Assembly (NCBI GenBank): GCA_027577415.1
Contig: JANBQS010000198.1
Coordinates: forward strand, 1-26,732
Direction: 5' to 3'
Origin: Coemansia sp. RSA 922
Taxonomy: Eukaryota > Kickxellomycota > Kickxellomycetes > Kickxellales > Kickxellaceae
DNA length: 26,732 nt
Positions 1 through 9,350 of this stretch are shown piece after piece (positions within the stretch are counted from its first letter, which is position 1; the number at the start of each line of letters is the position of its first letter). The notes beneath the pieces are model-generated. The model saw only the letters and a list, made by a program, of their open reading frames with translations, did not search any database and was not told where the DNA came from. Made by a program: the position numbers and the translations under genes.

Positions 1-530
1 TGAATCACGAATTACTGAAATCACAGCCACGTTTAGAAAGAAAGTTGGTAATTTCAGGTATCAAGATGTCCCCCATAGGTTGATGCCTTATTTGATTTCA
101 ATAGAAAGACATGTTGTTGTAGTTTCTCCGCCTGTCAGGTAACAGATATGTAAGACAAAGCTATGAGTCCCTTGTACTAGCTAGTTGCAATACCAGGTCC
201 ATATCAATAAAGAAACACCTGTAGGTGCTTGGATTGACTATTAATACAAACAAGTTGATTATTGAACGCTCTCATGTGCTACAAGAGACAAAAACGCAGA
301 CAAAGTATGCGTATATGGGGGAGCAAACCCCTACAGTAGGGCGTGTGCAAGTGGTCCCAGTAGTACCTTTCCTGTGGAACTTAGGAGGACAGTGGTGTAT
401 GATTGTACTCGAGTAGCCCATATATTTAAGCTGCCCGACTTGGGAATAAAGCAGTAAATTCAATATTTTCACTGGAATTTATGCATCCGCTTGCCTTATA
501 ACATTATCACTTTTTCTTAAACGATAACCA
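1..530. other. Intergenic stretch with a TATA-like site
   Basis: I see no convincing gene here. The short open frames lack family resemblance and codon character. A TATA-like stretch (catatatttaag, 419-430) lies about 100 bases before the ATG at 531 and could be the promoter of the F-box-like copy that starts there. Nothing else is recognised. Confidence 0.4.
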
Positions 531-593
531 ATGCCTGCTCTATCGCTGATTCAAATGCTCCCCCCTTCGCACTGTTGTGTTGATAGTGGATTA

Positions 594-624
594 CAGAGTG
601 ACTTACAAAGTCGTTCTCGCAACG
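594..624 (+). repeat. Mariner left terminal inverted repeat
   Basis: Begins cagagtgacttacaaagtcg and is the reverse complement of 1848-1878 except for one base. It directly follows the TA target duplicate at 592-593. Confidence 0.92.
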
Positions 625-644
625 TTTTATTCATTATACATGGC

Positions 645-1740
645 CTACTTTTTAAAATAGTCTCCACCAGCATCACGCACTTTGCGGCACTGGTGTGCCC
701 ATTGCCCAACCAGATCAATATAAAAGTGCTCTGGAATTTTATCAAGGGCGTTGTTCCAGTCACAAATCACACTGTGTTCTGTCGGGTTATTGCGACGTGG
801 CATCTGTTTTTTCAACCAGGGAAAGAATAAGAAGTCGCATGGAGACAGATCCGGAGAGTAGGGAGGCGCCGCTATTTGCTGGTATACTTGTTTCCTTGAG
901 TTCATAGGACGATTGTGTGAGGGCGCGTTGTCGAAGTGAAGATGCATTCTACAAAGATTCACTCCACTGGTTATCCCCTTCCAATTCTTGAACACTTTGG
1001 GGATGATTTCCCTCCAGAAAACGACTTGATTCATTTTCTGTTTGGGTTTCAAGTAGTGGTTAAGGACGAGACCACGGGGAGATACAAATAAAGAAGACAT
1101 CACCTTTTTCTCCCACCTGCTGGGCCGAACAGTTGCTTGAGGCTCCAAATCTGGACCCTGTATAATACCACGTTGACTGTGCTTGCGAATCATTCGAAAT
1201 GGTATCCATGTTTTATCCCCACTCACAATGTTGGCGCCCCTCCTCCGGCCCTTTTTAGCAGTCGCGCAAAAACTTGTTAGCGAATTTAAGCCGTGCCCAC
1301 TTCTCTTTGTCCGACAGCTCTTTTGGAACCAAAGTATCCAAATGATGCCTATATCCAAGCCTCTCAAAGACGACTCTCTTGACCCTATCTAAGCTGCAGT
1401 GCCCAAGCTCAGTTAGCGTTTGCAGGGTAGTATGTGGCGATTCCTTGATTTTCCTGTGCAGCAGTTCTGTCAACTCGTCATCTGTGAAAACTGGTGGTGC
1501 GCCTGTTCTGGGGTGATCTTCAAGACTGAAGTCACCTAGCTCAAAGCGTCGGTACCAAAGTCTGATTGTGGTAATATGAACAGACAAGCCGTGCTCTAAG
1601 TAGTCAATATACGAAATAGCTTCAGTCAGTGTCAGCTTCTTTCCAAAGCAAACCAGAAGTAATGACCGAATTTGTTCCTGGAGTGCCTCCGAGAATTCGG
1701 GGGTTTCTGCGGAAGTGAAATTGTAACTTCTAGGAGTCAT
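645..1740 (-). pseudogene. Mariner transposase with a one-base frameshift
   Basis: Cut-and-paste transposase of the IS630/Tc1/mariner group. The start is ATG at 1740 (MTPRSYNF). The first part holds the helix-turn-helix DNA-binding region (TTIRLWYRRFELGDF, then DHPRTGAPPVF) and a mariner-like LVPKELS motif. The frame ends in a TAA at 1255-1257, beside a T-run on the plus strand. One base over, it continues as KKGRRRG, then VSGDKTWI, which holds catalytic Asp 1. Asp 2 is in FDNAPSHN, and Asp 3 in YSPDLSPCDFLFF. The conceptual length is about 364 codons, near the family norm. I count 31 residues between Asp 2 and Asp 3, against 34 in typical mariner. The single frameshift may be a real lesion or a sequencing error in the homopolymer. 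Confidence 0.9.
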
Positions 1741-1847
1741 TATAAAAAATCTAAATAAGTGATGTAGAGCTGAAAAGAGAAGTGGGTGGTCGCAGCACCT
1801 CCATCTCTCAATGGCCAAAAGAAGAGTAGCACAGACGTTCTAGACTG

Positions 1848-1878
1848 CGTTGCAAGAACGACTTTGTAAGTCACTCTG
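1848..1878 (-). repeat. Mariner right terminal inverted repeat
   Basis: Read on the minus strand this is the same 31-base repeat as 594-624 with one mismatch. It is followed by the second TA at 1879-1880, after which the host F-box-like reading frame resumes. Confidence 0.92.
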
Positions 1879-3220
1879 TATGTCGCTAACAAAATTCGCC
1901 TAGCGTCCAACAAAGCCCACAACATCAATCACCCAGAGGAGTATGGCAGGCTACAGATGCCATTGCTCTGGGTCTGTCACAACTTCCGAGCTGTAGTATA
2001 CTCGCGTATTTTCAAATTCTATAGTATAACGTTTGACAGTAGCTTGGATACAATTTACGGACAGTCATGCGCATTTCCATGCTGTTTGAGTCGATTCCAC
2101 GGCCACTTTTATCGCACAGCTAGGGAGATGTCGATATTGATTAACCCATGGGCTGTCTACTTGGGCAAAGGCACTGAAAGCACTATCCCCTGTGCCATAG
2201 AGCTAATACGACTGAATGCGCCAACTCTGCAATACGTGAACATCTTGTTTTACTTTCGCACCAATCTCTCCGGACTTATTTATGATAAAAGCGGCTGTGT
2301 CTTGTACCCGCGTTTGCAGACATTTGTAGTAAAGCAGTACAAGGCCACGGCGATACGCGTTTGAGGGTGCAATGCCCTTTCCTAATCTTTGCCGTCTAAT
2401 CAGTCCTGGTGATTACTCATTCGGCGATGACCCAATATTGCTTAGAGACAACGCGGCTACTCTCGAGTATCTACAGCTGGATTTGACCCTTAAGCTGACA
2501 GTGGTGCTTACTCAGCAAAACATATTTACGCCTACTAGCCATCCAAGGCTGCAGTGCATCATGTTGAATATGCCTCTTGGCATGTCACTACTTAACAAGG
2601 CGGACTACTCTGATCTTATAAGGCTCATGCTGGGTATTGGGCCTGAAGCTGCCATTAGGAAGATTTCCAGCTGGTCATTTAGCCGAGCACCTCTACCTGT
2701 ATTAACTCTTCTAGGCAAGCACAATAGACTTCAAGTCCTGGCCCTGTCCGAGGTGCGGATGTCGCTTTGGGAAGCAATGACCTTGATTCAGTCTCTTCCA
2801 CTTCTCTCTGATTTCCATGCCAAGGCTCCGACACTTGACCCACTGCCTGATGGCATCACAAAGCGTAGACTAATCTCATACGTGAACTCCAACTATTTTG
2901 CCGATGGGTACGCGGTTCCGGTGCTGGCATTTTGGGGAAAAAAGACTAGAAGCACTTGAAGGACGTGGTGAAACCATTTTTGCTACTGGCGTTGGCATGC
3001 CCAATTTTGATTATGCTGCTGCAGTCGGTAAAAATCGTAAAAAGTTTGCAGAGCTATTGGAAAATGTTATCAATATGGTGACTTACAAAAAGTATGCACC
3101 TCGCTTGCACCGTTTGCTGTTTAACTGACCAGAATGACGCTGGATCTTTATTGATAATAATACATCTATATGTGAGAATACACACATTAATTGCTACTTC
3201 ATTTCATTTTTTACTTTAGT

Positions 3221-4338
3221 TTATACTCCAATGGTCGGACTCGGACGTTGCAGGTTGCCAATATGTTTCAGGCCAACATTGGTGTCAACAATTGCACTAG
3301 CGCACTTGTTGGTGGCGTCGACAGACAGAAAACTGACTCGTAGCAGATCCACAGCTTGCAGGCGGCAGACTAGACTGACAAGCATGCCATGATAGTGATC
3401 CAACTCTGGTGTCACCCAATGTCTTCACCTTGTAAAGTTCTGGCAGTAATAGCCTGAAAAGTACCACTTCCCGTATGATTCCAAAAAGCGCAAGGAAGAG
3501 CTGAGAGGCTCAAAAGACGATTTGGCGATAATCTAGCAGTGCTCGTTGACAAGCTCAGGCGTAGAGAAGATGGGCTCGCTGTCAGCGAATGGGGAAGGTG
3601 AGAACTGGATAGTGACTCTAGTCTATACAACCGCTCCTTAATCAACCGCTCTATGAGTACGCAGCTGTATATCGCCTAAGAGTGGGGTCCGTAATAGTCG
3701 ATTTCGTACAGTGACGGCAGAATGTCAGACAAGACCTTATTGAGTACCTTGATTGCCTTGAGCCCTTGCTCCACCACAGTGCTAGTCTGAGGCGTACGAG
3801 TAGAGTTGCACATATCGATGCGTAAACGTTCAACTCCATTCCACACAAGCCTAACCAATTCGACTAACAGCAGTAGGCGCAGGAGCTGGCCCACGATCTG
3901 CCTCATGTCTAGCCCAATAATTCGGACCTCGAATGGTATACTGCGCAGAGGTGTCATAGAACGAAGGTCAATGGTACTGAGAAGGCTTATGTTGGCGCCC
4001 TTCCAGGAAAGTCCTATCGAACTGAGCAATGCTTTGCTATCGTCACTGTCTCAGTAGTCGCCCCTCTGTTCTGCTACTAGTTGCTGCTGCATCGCCTCCT
4101 GGCGATTCAGTAGGCGGTGTAGGAGTACACCCTTTTCGGGTAGTCGACTGCAAGTTCGTACGCTGGTAACAAAGTTGACACCGCTTGCGTTCCGGGCAAT
4201 ACCCCTCAGCTCCAAGTTATCCCGTTTCTGCCTCTCCTGGTATAGCGTATTTTTAACAATGTTTGTAAATTGGCAATGGAGTGCAATAAATAAATATATT
4301 TGAATTGTAAAGTGACTGAAAGTGAAAAAATGATACAT
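3221..4338 (-). pseudogene. Unidentified relic gene with two in-frame stops
   Basis: On the minus strand one reading frame runs from about 4338 to 3412, broken only by a TGA at about 4048-4050 (...RGDY, stop, DSDDSKALL) and a TAG at about 3673-3675 (...EIDYYGPHS, stop, AIYSCVLIERLIKERL). Further coding-like sequence continues to 3221 in another frame. The composition is leucine-rich with hydrophobic periodicity (LLRLLLLVELVRLVWNG). ILPSLYEIDYYGP resembles the MAPLVSEISID region of the F-box-like proteins. I do not recognise the family. A second F-box-type or leucine-rich family is possible, as is part of a retroelement. The first few codons, near 4338, may be spurious. Confidence 0.4.
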
Positions 4339-4371
4339 TATTTACGATTTGTTGATTGACAAACGGGTGAT

Positions 4372-4689
4372 TGTTATTTATCGTGCGTAGCGAGCGGTGT
4401 AGCATATAGAATATAATAAATATGAGCATATAAAAAGTGAGAACAAGTGTCTCTCTCTGGATGTCGACAGGATAATGTTTATATAGCCTTTTTCATGGCC
4501 CGTTTCCATAGACGGAAATACGTCTTTCCCGATACCCTTAGTGTCGCCGTGTTGTGCCTCTTTGTAGGCGGGCGATCATCTATCGGTGGTGGGTCATTTG
4601 GGCGTTGTGAGTCCGTGGTAACCGATAAACGTGTATCATCACTGGACTGATCACGTGGGCCCTCGCGCTGCGCTATGGCGCGCGTAACA
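4372..4689 (-). mobile_element. Solo LTR A (retrotransposon long terminal repeat)
   Basis: Read on the minus strand it begins TGTTACGCGCG and ends AATAACA, the TG...CA ends expected of an LTR. It is flanked by a 4-base direct repeat TGAT (4368-4371 and 4690-4693). It aligns along most of its length with LTR B (23988-24301), including 50 identical bases (4473-4522 here). Those bases contain a TATA box (ctatataaac) that would fire leftward. No internal retrotransposon sequence, primer-binding site or second LTR adjoins it, so it is a solo LTR. It ends about 115 bases before the ATG of the F-box-like copy at 4805. Confidence 0.75.
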
Positions 4690-4804
4690 TGATCCAACCT
4701 GTTTAATTTATGCAGGGCGATATCTTTAGGGGGTTCATCATTGTGCCGCAGTCAGGTCTTTTCTTCTCTTCGACTTTTTTTTTTTGCTTTCATTGTCACT
4801 AGGA

Positions 4805-6517
4805 ATGTTTAGCCTCACGCCCTTTCAATTCCTCCCGCCTCACATTATCCGACTCATAGTCGACCGCACCGTAGGCAGCTGCCGCCAGGTGTTTGCTGGC
4901 TCTGAGTCCAACTCCAACGAGTGGAACAGGTTACTGAGGCCGCTGTTATGGACCTGCCGCAATTTTCGAGCTGTTGCCTATCCGCTCTACTGCAGTCGCT
5001 ATAAACTCTCTATTGCCAACTTGCAAACCTTCCGTGACTTACTAGAGAGTATAGTGAGGCCACCTGTTACCATCAGTCACCATACGAACATTAACCTCGG
5101 CTATCCTACACACCACTTGGCAAAGACTCTGGATATTAAAGTCGACGAGAGGGGCATCTACTCGGGCGAGACGCTAAAGATGTTGTCGTGTGCGCCTTAC
5201 GACGGCTATTCATTTCCTCTAGTTCGCCGGATTGTATTCCTCATTTTCATGGAGGAAAGACTTCCTGGAAGCTCGGACAAAGTCTTGGTGGGGGAGGAAG
5301 TAGCCGAGAGAAATATCTTGGATTTTGTGCAGCATTTTAAGCTAATGGCGCCCAACGCCTAAGATATTTGGGTACGGCCACCGAGCGACATCACTATACA
5401 TGTCAGCCCCAGCCCCATCTATAACAGTCTAGTCTCGAAGATTTTCCAGCTTGCTAACCATATCCAGTATAGTGAGGCTGACATGTTGTTAGCACGCGTG
5501 AAGCCCGATCTCGAACTTGGTGGTATCACCAATCTGGTGCATATCAAGTGCGTTATAGATAAGCCTGAGCTGAGCTTTATTAAGCTGGCATGCCAGAATG
5601 CGACAACGCTCGAGTCCTTGGTTATTATCTCTTGTGGTGGCATTGATGTCACTAGCATCATCCAGGACCAGGTTGGCGAACTTGTAACGTACCCGCACTT
5701 GCACACACTTGAACTGAGTGGAGACTCAAATTATTACGACGGGCTATGCCCCCTCTTCCCTGGCGTTGTGCCATTCCCAAGTCTCCGGCGTCTAAAATTT
5801 GCTTATGAATATTCATTTGGCGACGATGTGGTCTTCAGGGGCAACGTGGCTACACTGGAGAGCTTGCATTTGTATTTGGGCAGGATGGCTATCGACGTTC
5901 TTCGTGTGTATGGCGTGTTTACTGCAGTCAGTCACCCGAAACTATGCTCTGTCAAACTTTGGTATGAGATGGCCTGTGTAACAAAAATGTTTGCTACCAA
6001 TGCCGAGGCCATGCAGTTCGCAATGGAGATTGGGCGGACGGCACTTATACGAGACATTGGCGGGTATCCAAATTGCGACGAACTGATGCCCTCTCTCTTC
6101 CAGCTAAACGGCCTAGACTATATCCAGGTGCTCTCTCTAGATACCCCTTATCTAGATCTCTGGGAGGTCGTTGCTCTGATCTGGGTTTTACCTATGATGT
6201 CAGACCTATATCTGATGGCCTTCTCTCTCGGTCCTCTGCTAGATGGCGTCACGTTGGATGAGCTCCCTGCATTCGTGATCTCGACCTATACTCCTATAGG
6301 CAAGCGTTTCCGATACTGGCATTTCAAAGATTCCATTATGGGAGTGCTTAATGTAGAAGTGAAGTGTGTGCTGTTATTGGCGCTGGCTTGTCCCAATTTC
6401 ACATTTGTCTCTACGCCTCCCACTATGCGCAAGGAATTCATAAAGCAGCTGAAGGCCGAGATCGACACAGATATGTTCAAGCCATATGCCTCACGCTTTC
6501 AGTGTTTTATCTCTTAA
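4805..6517 (+). pseudogene. F-box-like family copy 2, single in-frame stop
   Basis: Same family as the intact gene at 19233-20978. I chose ATG 4805 because MFSLTPFQFLPPHIIRLIVD aligns with the start of the intact protein; the frame upstream has only a TTG. The frame runs 570 codons, close to the intact 581, and is broken once by TAA at 5360-5362 (codon 186). There ...LMAPNA, stop, DIWV replaces the family LMAPLVSEISI, consistent with a Ser TCA to TAA change. Downstream landmarks are intact: SFGDDVVFRGNVATL, KRFRYWHF, ALACPNFTF and the C-terminal KPYASRFQCF. It is a pseudogene of low age, a gene making only a 185-residue N-terminal piece, or a sequencing error. A solo LTR sits in its upstream region. 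Confidence 0.8.
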
Positions 6518-6627
6518 TGAATTATGAGCTATTAATATATTAGTCACTTAAAGACAACTCTAATTCTTGTAAGAATTGCTAGACTTTAAAGCCCAAAAAA
6601 CATATTTATCCAAAATTCTATCAGTCC

Positions 6628-6828
6628 TCAGTTCATTTTTTTGCGAACGCACTTCCCATAGTGATAGCTACAGTTATCTTCTCCATAAAAAGGCTCTCCG
6701 CAATTTGGGCAGCAATGAATATCGGGATCTATGATGATACGATTGTCACAGGCGTCCTTCATCTTCGGGCAGGTTTTTAGATAAAGAGAAATGTGGGTGC
6801 AGTATTTAGGGAGGGTTGACGACTTTGG
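6628..6828 (-). other. Cys/His-rich coding-like segment, possible gene end
   Basis: An open minus-strand frame of about 66 codons runs from a TAG at 6829-6831 to a TGA at 6628-6630. The only Met that could start it is at 6762 (44 aa). It contains TCPKMKDACDN, then HCCPNCGEPFYGEDNCSYH and YGKCVRKKMN. The spacing C-x2-C-x9-C-x2-H-x3-C is typical of a zinc-binding module. I do not recognise the family; the C..YHxG pattern loosely recalls CHORD-type or other small zinc modules. It may be the last exon of a gene (cccctag just upstream could be a splice acceptor), a tiny gene, or a relic. Confidence 0.35.
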
Positions 6829-6831
6829 CTA

Positions 6832-7160
6832 GGGGTCTGTGTTGTCCTTTAAATACAAATTACCCCAGCAGAGTGAGTTTTTATTTATCAGCACTTGGAC
6901 ATTTAAAAATGCCTCTTCCTGATACTAATCATTAATGTTCTTTGAGTTAGCGATACACATCAGCTTACAACCAATATATTAGATTTGGATATGCTTCTAA
7001 TCACGTTTATATGTGTATCCATCAGCTTGTTGGATAAGGTTAGAAGTTTTGTGTTAACTCAGTCGAGTAGCAAGACTAACCCAACGTCATTATCATGTTA
7101 AATTATTAGTATTATTTTTTTTACCAAAAGATCATATTTGTTAAAAAGCAGTATAACAGA
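6832..7160. other. Intergenic, nothing recognised
   Basis: AT-rich sequence. I see no gene, repeat or RNA signal in either strand. Confidence 0.4.
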
Positions 7161-7860
7161 GGTAGCCATAAAACTGAATCTGCCGCAAACGTTGAGCATA
7201 GGGCTTGAGTGTGTCTGTAGTGAGCTCCGCCTCCAACACCTTTGAGGACATTTCACACTAGGCAGAGGGTGATGTAACGTACCAGAAATTGTGACACACC
7301 AACGCTAGCAATAGTTACACACATTAGACTGTCCTCTTCCCCAAAGCCACCGAGTCTTCAGCGTTTGAATCTCGAGCCCACCAGTGCAAAAGTCGAGATC
7401 ACAAAAACAGGGATATTGTCCAGAGCTACTCTATCAGGTAATGACTTGCCAGAGGACCAGAGTGGTGCGATTTAGTGATAGGACCTGAATAGGCGCATGG
7501 TTGTTAAGTGATGATATCGCCCAAATCTAGTCGGCACCTGTTACAGGCATACCCGTATATCGCACAGAGGCTCAGGTACTGATGCTTGGGACAAACTGAA
7601 AGACCTCTTTTCTTGAGGCAAACGCACCTGGTACTAAGTCGGCGTAACAATAAGTATTGATGCCATGTAGCCGTGGATAACTCTGTGATGTAAATACGCA
7701 GTGTCTGCGAAATATGCGGGCAGCCGACCCAGTAATCCATACTGGCAAGCACTCGAGGGTGGCCGCATTGCCTCGGAATAATGTGTTTTCACCAATGGGA
7801 CACTTGAACGGGATCATTAGGGGCCGGAAACTGGGAAATGGTATGGCGTTCTTAAAACTG
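7161..7860 (-). pseudogene. F-box-like family copy 3, decayed C-terminal half
   Basis: Minus-strand debris of the same family. NAIPFPSFRPL and TLFRGNAATLE match the intact protein's AAPFPILRQL and FFRGNAATLK. After a stop and frameshifts, further matches appear in order: APIQVLSLNRTTLVLWQVIT (family IQVLLLPSLRPEFWDVIT), PDRVALDNIPVFVIS (family PDGVTPDTLPEHVIS), and near 7165-7190 KPYAQRLRQIQF (family KPYVPRLRRLLF). The N-terminal half, including the F-box-like region, is absent upstream of about 7860. It has several stops and shifts and is clearly non-functional. Its orientation is opposite to copies 1 and 2. Confidence 0.75.
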
Positions 7861-8453
7861 GAGGCGGCAGGAATTGGAATGGCGTTCGCAAATACATTGT
7901 TGTTACTAAAAAAAATAGACAAGTTATGATGAAAATAGTTGTTAGTTTACGAGAAGTATGTGAATTGTTAATTTTGTTTACCCTGTTGCGGCCCAATGAT
8001 TTCCAACGTTAATGGTAGCTCGTCATGAGCCGAGTCGTAATAGAGCCAGTTTATGACGTCACCTCTCTTTCACTATGAGTATTGATTGATTGCTACAAAT
8101 TCCATGATTTCAAACCCAGCCACATTTCCAACAAAAAAATGAGGATCCTGTCGTTTATTATCGAACTATCGACTAGTATAAATTTTTTTATTCCCATTTG
8201 AAGGGTTTTGTGGCTGACAAAGTTGTGCCTCTTCTGGAACGCCACGAGGATGGACCCGACCGACCCAGCAGCCCATGTGGAGCTATGCCGACAGGCAATA
8301 CCCTACTTTGCCGATGGCCATTTCCGAGTTATCGGCTGCGAGCATGCTGCCCCAAGGGGAACATCGCGCCCCACCCCCCAACAGAGCCACACTTCACTTA
8401 GCCCGGGTCTTCCTACCTACGTCACTGAAATAAAGGGGTCGAGAAAAAAAAAA
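7861..8453. other. Intergenic region upstream of a small gene
   Basis: Contains a perfect CRE palindrome (8054-8061), a TATA-like site (about 8175-8184) and a noticeably G+C-rich patch (about 8200-8420) amid AT-rich DNA. Open frames cross the patch, but none has a recognisable product. The patch may be upstream regulatory DNA of the gene at 8552 or a relic of unknown origin. Confidence 0.35.
8054..8061 (+). promoter_or_regulatory. CRE palindrome TGACGTCA
   Basis: A perfect ATF/CREB-type bZIP binding palindrome about 490 bases upstream of the small gene at 8552. Function is inferred from the motif only; an 8-base match can occur by chance. Confidence 0.3.
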
Positions 8454-8463
8454 CTATATAAAC
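8418..8463 (+). promoter_or_regulatory. Promoter of the 102-aa gene: CRE-like site and TATA box
   Basis: TACGTCA at 8418-8424 lies 29 bases before a TATA box (ctatataaac, 8454-8463). A pyrimidine-rich leader follows to the ATG at 8552. The TATA-to-ATG distance of about 90 bases matches the other small genes here. Confidence 0.5.
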
Positions 8464-8551
8464 AACACCCCCTCCCCCTCTTCCGAGTTTCATCAAACAC
8501 AATACCATTCTGATTTCTCTATTTTTTTATTTCTTTAAGTCTACCACCAAT

Positions 8552-8860
8552 ATGCAATACGTCCAATTTGGCGAGTACACGGACCCTAACAAGCTTATAA
8601 TTGGGTACACTGAGGTTAATAATTACAGGACAGCATCGGTCGCATTTCCTCGCAACAGCATTAATAATCTAACCGAGTTGCTAGAAGCAGAGCGCGTTTT
8701 TGACCTTCCTAAAGGGTTTGACCAAGTTGATAATCTTGTTCGCACACAGTTTAATGCCGCCTTTAGATATATTGGGACTCTGGATGAAGCCAATCCAAAT
8801 ATTTCGGAGGATTGCAAGCATATTATTGTTCAGAAAGTGACGGCCACGGATACTACTTGA
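8552..8860 (+). CDS. Uncharacterised 102-aa protein
   Basis: Intact small gene: TATA box about 90 bases upstream, ATG in the context caccaatATG, stop TGA, and an AATAAA about 58 bases past the stop. The protein (MQYVQFGEYTDPNK..., ending VTATDTT) has no signal peptide or membrane segment, so it is probably cytosolic or nuclear. It mixes short beta-prone stretches (KLIIGYTEV, TASVAFP) with a helix-prone centre (NLTELLEAERVF). I recognise no domain. It is one of four small uncharacterised genes between 8.5 and 16.7 kb, but I see no sequence similarity to the other three. Confidence 0.65.
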   Translation: MQYVQFGEYTDPNKLIIGYTEVNNYRTASVAFPRNSINNLTELLEAERVFDLPKGFDQVDNLVRTQFNAAFRYIGTLDEANPNISEDCKHIIVQKVTATDTT

Positions 8861-8917
8861 TGATCGATATTGTTTTTCTAGTAGTTTGAAGGTAGGTGTT
8901 CTACATGTTTATCTAAC

Positions 8918-8923
8918 AATAAA
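8918..8923 (+). terminator. Poly(A) signal AATAAA
   Basis: Canonical AATAAA 58 bases after the stop of the 102-aa gene, a usual distance for a 3' processing signal. Confidence 0.5.
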
Positions 8924-9350
8924 TTTTGTGCGCCTACATTTGTAAATGCATAAACTTTGTCTCCGTAGGGTAGTGTTAGATATACAGTCTATTTCAAAAT
9001 GGACATTGGGTTTTTAGGAATTAATCTTGATCCAAGCACTTTCTCATTTTGACTGTAAAATGGCCCACTTCTGCAGTGACTTTTTTCCTCATTGTATCTA
9101 GTAAAAAAAAGTATTTTGGGTAGATCTCAGCTCTCAGATCATATTCAATGTAGTTATACTACTGCGAACCGTTGTTGACAACACAAAAAAATAGTATATT
9201 CCTTTCCATTCCTCAACATAGGATTCGTCTGCATTCTACTGCATTCTCCTCAGATATAGTTGGTGGTTTATCCATGGCTAGTATTTTTTTATTGCCCTTT
9301 TTTTTCCCTCCCGACTTCACATTTTTATTGCTAAAGTATTTTCCCACACT
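8924..9350. other. Intergenic, nothing recognised
   Basis: AT-rich sequence with short A and T runs leading to the gag-like gene at 9351. No gene or repeat could be supported. Confidence 0.4.

Larger units (their letters stand above)
594..1878 (-). mobile_element. Complete Tc1/mariner-type DNA transposon, 1285 bp
   Basis: The element is bounded by 31-base terminal inverted repeats (594-624 and 1848-1878) that differ at one position. A TA dinucleotide flanks it on both sides (592-593 and 1879-1880), the expected mariner target duplication. A single transposase frame fills it on the minus strand. The near-perfect inverted repeats suggest a fairly recent insertion, but the transposase is frameshifted, so movement would need enzyme from another copy. 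It lies inside the N-terminal coding region of an F-box-like gene copy. Confidence 0.93.
531..3128 (+). pseudogene. F-box-like family copy 1, split by a mariner element
   Basis: Decayed member of the family whose intact copy is at 19233-20978. The N-terminus (MPALSLIQMLPPSH, from ATG 531) matches MSTLSPLQLFPLH of the intact copy. Near 570-574 the frame shifts, and the next codons read VVLIVD up to the mariner at 594. After the element the frame continues from 1881 (YVANKIRL...), reaching MPLLWVCHNFRA at 1957, the counterpart of LLKPLLWVCHNLRT. Removing the mariner and one TA joins the two sides in frame. Further frameshifts lie near 2355-2363 (before GAMPFPNL) and 2893-2900 (before PMGTRFRCWHF). 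The final codons (RLHRLLFN) match the family C-terminus. Four separate lesions make a functional protein implausible. The element lies on the opposite strand to the host gene. Confidence 0.85.

Noticed and set aside
645..1818. A cellular gene on the minus strand starting at 1818
   Set aside because: The region lies inside the mariner terminal repeats, and the codons before ATG 1740 have no transposase similarity.
4784..4804. Start of F-box-like copy 2 at a TTG (4784)
   Set aside because: ATG 4805 aligns with the start of the intact paralog; the upstream bases are pyrimidine-rich leader.
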